A DNA stretch of 52,642 nt from an uncultured Porphyromonadaceae bacterium (GTDB taxonomy: Bacteria; Bacteroidota; Bacteroidia; Bacteroidales; Muribaculaceae), in assembly GCA_900540625.1 (NCBI GenBank), contig UQGP01000012.1:1-52642 (forward strand), written 5' to 3'. The notes beneath the pieces are model-generated. The model was not told the origin of the DNA. It saw only the letters and a program-made list of their open reading frames with translations, and ran no database searches. Shown here piece by piece: positions 50,732-52,642 of this stretch (position 1 is its first letter; each line of letters begins with the position of its first letter). The position numbers and the translations under genes were made by a program.

Positions 50732-52519
50732 TTAGTCAAGTTTCAACACTGCAAGGAAGGCTTTTTGCGGAACTTCCACCGAGCCGATTTGCTTCATACG
50801 CTTCTTGCCTTTCTTCTGCTTTTCAAGCAGCTTGCGTTTACGCGATATATCGCCGCCGTAGCACTTGGCGGTAACGTCTTTGCGTACGGCTTTAATGGTT
50901 TCGCGAGCAATGATTTTGGCGCCTATGGCAGCTTGGATGGCAATGTCGAATTGTTGTCTGGGAATAAGCTCCTTGAGCTTTTCGCACATACGACGACCGA
51001 ATGTCACGGCGTTGTCCGCGTGCGTGAGGGTGGATAGTGCATCCACGCTTTCGCCGTTAAGTAATATGTCGAGCTTGACCAAGCGGCTTTCGCGGAAGTC
51101 GTGCAGGTGATAGTCGAAAGATGCGTAACCTTTGGAGATACTTTTGAGCTTGTCGTAGAAGTCTATTACAATTTCGCCAAGCGGCATATCAAAGGTAAGC
51201 TCGAGCCTATTGCCGGAGATATATTCCTGCTTGATAAGTTCGCCGCGCTTTGACAAGCATAGGGTCATTATCGGGCCTATGAAGTCGGAAGTGGTGATTA
51301 CGCTGGCGCGAATGTAGGGCTCCTCGATATGGTCAATCAGCGTGAGGTCCGGCAATCCTGACGGATTGTGTACTTCGGTGACTGCGCCTTTTTTATCGTA
51401 AACCTTATAGGAAACGTTAGGCACGGTTGTAATAACGTCCATGTCAAATTCGCGTCCGAGTCGTTCCTGGATTATCTCCATGTGAAGCAGACCCAAGAAG
51501 CCACAGCGGAAGCCGAATCCGAGTGCGGCAGATGATTCGGGCGTAAAGGTAAGCGAAGCATCGTTGAGTTGCAGCTTCTCGAGCGAAGCACGCAGGTTCT
51601 CAAAGTCTTCGGTCTCGATGGGGTACACGCCGGCAAATACCATAGGCTTAACTTCTTGGAAACCTTCGATGGCTTTGTCGCATGGTCTGGCAACGTGTGT
51701 AATGGTGTCACCGACCTTCACTTCCTTGGATGTCTTGATGCCGGAGATTATGTAACCCACATTTCCGGCAGAAATCTCGTCGGTAGGCAGCATGTCAAGT
51801 TTGAGAACGCCGACTTCATCTGCATTGTATTGCTTGCCGGTGGCTACGAATTTCACGAAATCGTTTTTGCGTAGCGTGCCGTTGATAATCTTAAAGTAGG
51901 CGATGATGCCTCGGAAGGGGTTAAATACCGAGTCGAAAATCAATGCCTGAAGCGGCGCTTCCGGGTCGCCTTTGGGTGCCGGTATACGTTCGACTATAGC
52001 GCGGAGAATAGTGGGGACGCCTTCGCCGGTTTTGCCGGAGGCTCGAATTATTTCCTCACGTTTGCATCCAAGCAGTTCGACAATTTGGTCCTCTACTTCG
52101 TCCGGCTTGGCCGAATCGAGATCCACTTTGTTTATTACGGGAATAATTTCCAGGTCGTTGTCTATCGCCATATAAAGATTGGAGATGGTCTGAGCCTGAA
52201 TGCCTTGGGTGGCATCGACGATAAGCAAGGCACCTTCGCAGGCGGCGATGGAACGAGATACTTCGTACGAAAAGTCAACGTGTCCCGGAGTGTCAATGAG
52301 GTTGAGAGTGTATTCTGTACCGTCGATGGTGTGAAGCATCTGTATTGCGTGGCTTTTGATAGTGATGCCACGTTCGCGCTCGAGATCCATATCATCCAGC
52401 ACTTGGGCTTCCATGTCTTTGGGAGCAACCGTACCGGTATATTCGAGAAGTCTGTCGGCAAGAGTGGACTTGCCGTGGTCTATGTGCGCTATTATGCAGA
52501 AGTTGCGTATATGGTTCAT
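50732..52519 (-). CDS. lepA: elongation factor 4 (LepA)
   Basis: A 595-residue ribosomal GTPase (typical length 595-600). The G1 loop is AHIDHGKST (11-19), G2 is RERGITIKS, G3 is DTPGHVDF and G4 is INKVDLD. The EF4-specific C-terminal domain is complete and ends in lysine-rich KRKLLEKQKKGKKRMKQIG. LepA back-translocates stalled ribosomes or aids initiation. It has its own promoter at 52551-52581; the IS end lies about 20 bp beyond that. Confidence 0.97.
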   Translation of the reverse strand: MNHIRNFCIIAHIDHGKSTLADRLLEYTGTVAPKDMEAQVLDDMDLERERGITIKSHAIQMLHTIDGTEYTLNLIDTPGHVDFSYEVSRSIAACEGALLIVDATQGIQAQTISNLYMAIDNDLEIIPVINKVDLDSAKPDEVEDQIVELLGCKREEIIRASGKTGEGVPTILRAIVERIPAPKGDPEAPLQALIFDSVFNPFRGIIAYFKIINGTLRKNDFVKFVATGKQYNADEVGVLKLDMLPTDEISAGNVGYIISGIKTSKEVKVGDTITHVARPCDKAIEGFQEVKPMVFAGVYPIETEDFENLRASLEKLQLNDASLTFTPESSAALGFGFRCGFLGLLHMEIIQERLGREFDMDVITTVPNVSYKVYDKKGAVTEVHNPSGLPDLTLIDHIEEPYIRASVITTSDFIGPIMTLCLSKRGELIKQEYISGNRLELTFDMPLGEIVIDFYDKLKSISKGYASFDYHLHDFRESRLVKLDILLNGESVDALSTLTHADNAVTFGRRMCEKLKELIPRQQFDIAIQAAIGAKIIARETIKAVRKDVTAKCYGGDISRKRKLLEKQKKGKKRMKQIGSVEVPQKAFLAVLKLD

Positions 52520-52550
52520 AAGTTGTTCGTAATTGCTGCTATTGGCTGTG

Positions 52551-52581
52551 CAAATTTACAAAAAAACCGCGTAATGGGCAA
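52551..52581 (-). promoter_or_regulatory. promoter of lepA
   Basis: The -7 box TAAATTTG (52558-52551) and a -33 TTG (52581-52579) are separated by 20 bases. Transcription would begin about 25 bases before the lepA ATG. Confidence 0.6.
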
Positions 52582-52599
52582 TAAGGCTCGCGTTGCCGC

Positions 52600-52642
52600 C
52601 AGGGCAACCGCATCAAATTATGGCCGAGGCAAGGATTTCACG
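52600..52642 (-). mobile_element. 3' end of an IS element (ISAs1-like), right edge
   Basis: CAGGGCAACC marks the element end at 52600. All 43 bases to the window edge are the exact reverse complement of 51-93, so the same element, or a second copy in opposite orientation, lies beyond the edge. Confidence 0.65.
52613..52642 (-). CDS. transposase C-terminus (partial), second copy
   Basis: The last nine codons (REILASAII) and the stop codon of the same transposase seen at 3-80, here on the minus strand and cut by the window edge. Family assignment rests on the longer left copy. Confidence 0.55.
   Translation of the reverse strand, partial: REILASAII

Overview
The window looks like chromosome of a member of the order Bacteroidales, probably close to the gut family Muribaculaceae. 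Evidence: a complete moxR-DUF58-batABCDE operon, a MurF/alanine-racemase fusion next to a GSCFA gene, a PorE-like OmpA lipoprotein, a carboxypeptidase-regulatory/TonB receptor, DUF4493 and PCMD surface proteins, and many promoters with the Bacteroidetes -7 box TAnnTTTG. No rRNA, tRNA or CRISPR array was found. Both window ends run inward out of the same mobile-element end: a perfect 43-bp inverted repeat (51-93 and 52600-52642) carrying the last codons of a transposase that resembles the ISAs1 family. The window is therefore probably a segment between two IS copies, or an assembly contig that broke at them.

Layout. 203-2395: IMPACT/YigZ protein, a DUF2007-double-USP stress protein and a small HTH protein. 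2595-11268 (minus strand): the bat operon, transcribed moxR, DUF58, a BatD-like membrane protein, batA, batB, batC, batD, batE. 11562-16809 (minus): PorE-like lipoprotein, GSCFA protein and MurF/Alr fusion. 16899-20519 (minus): galE, prfC, rfbD. 20692-22475 (plus): BrkB/YihY membrane protein translationally coupled to RidA. 22501-25003 (minus): a split chromate transporter and folC. 25169-27595 (minus): TonB-dependent receptor.

27912-33262 is the accessory part. It holds a DUF4143 ATPase with three 14-bp direct repeats at a 33-bp period (the nearest one contains the promoter -33 box), a REP-like palindrome, a DUF4268 PD-(D/E)XK-like protein, a large single-chain restriction-modification enzyme (nuclease, methyltransferase and specificity parts in one polypeptide) and a small XRE-type regulator gene broken by one missing A. 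From about 29.3 to 33.3 kb the DNA is visibly richer in A+T than its surroundings, which suggests transfer.

33476-39404 (plus) is a four-gene surface operon: two lipoproteins that share a C-terminal PCMD-like domain and, between them, two paralogous small outer-membrane beta-barrels. This operon and the XRE/RMS/DUF4268 operon are the best candidates for poorly described systems here.

39464-52519 is mostly housekeeping: rlmD (plus), convergently overlapping a CYTH-domain gene (minus), a DUF5686 outer-membrane protein (plus), then minus-strand genes for purT, trmN6, an omega-amidase-type nitrilase, a PlsC-like acyltransferase, threonine synthase, ispE and lepA. Regulatory structures that stand out are a 13-bp hairpin at the predicted 5' end of the moxR mRNA, a 16-bp palindrome before the PorE-like gene, and alternative pairings in the thrC leader.
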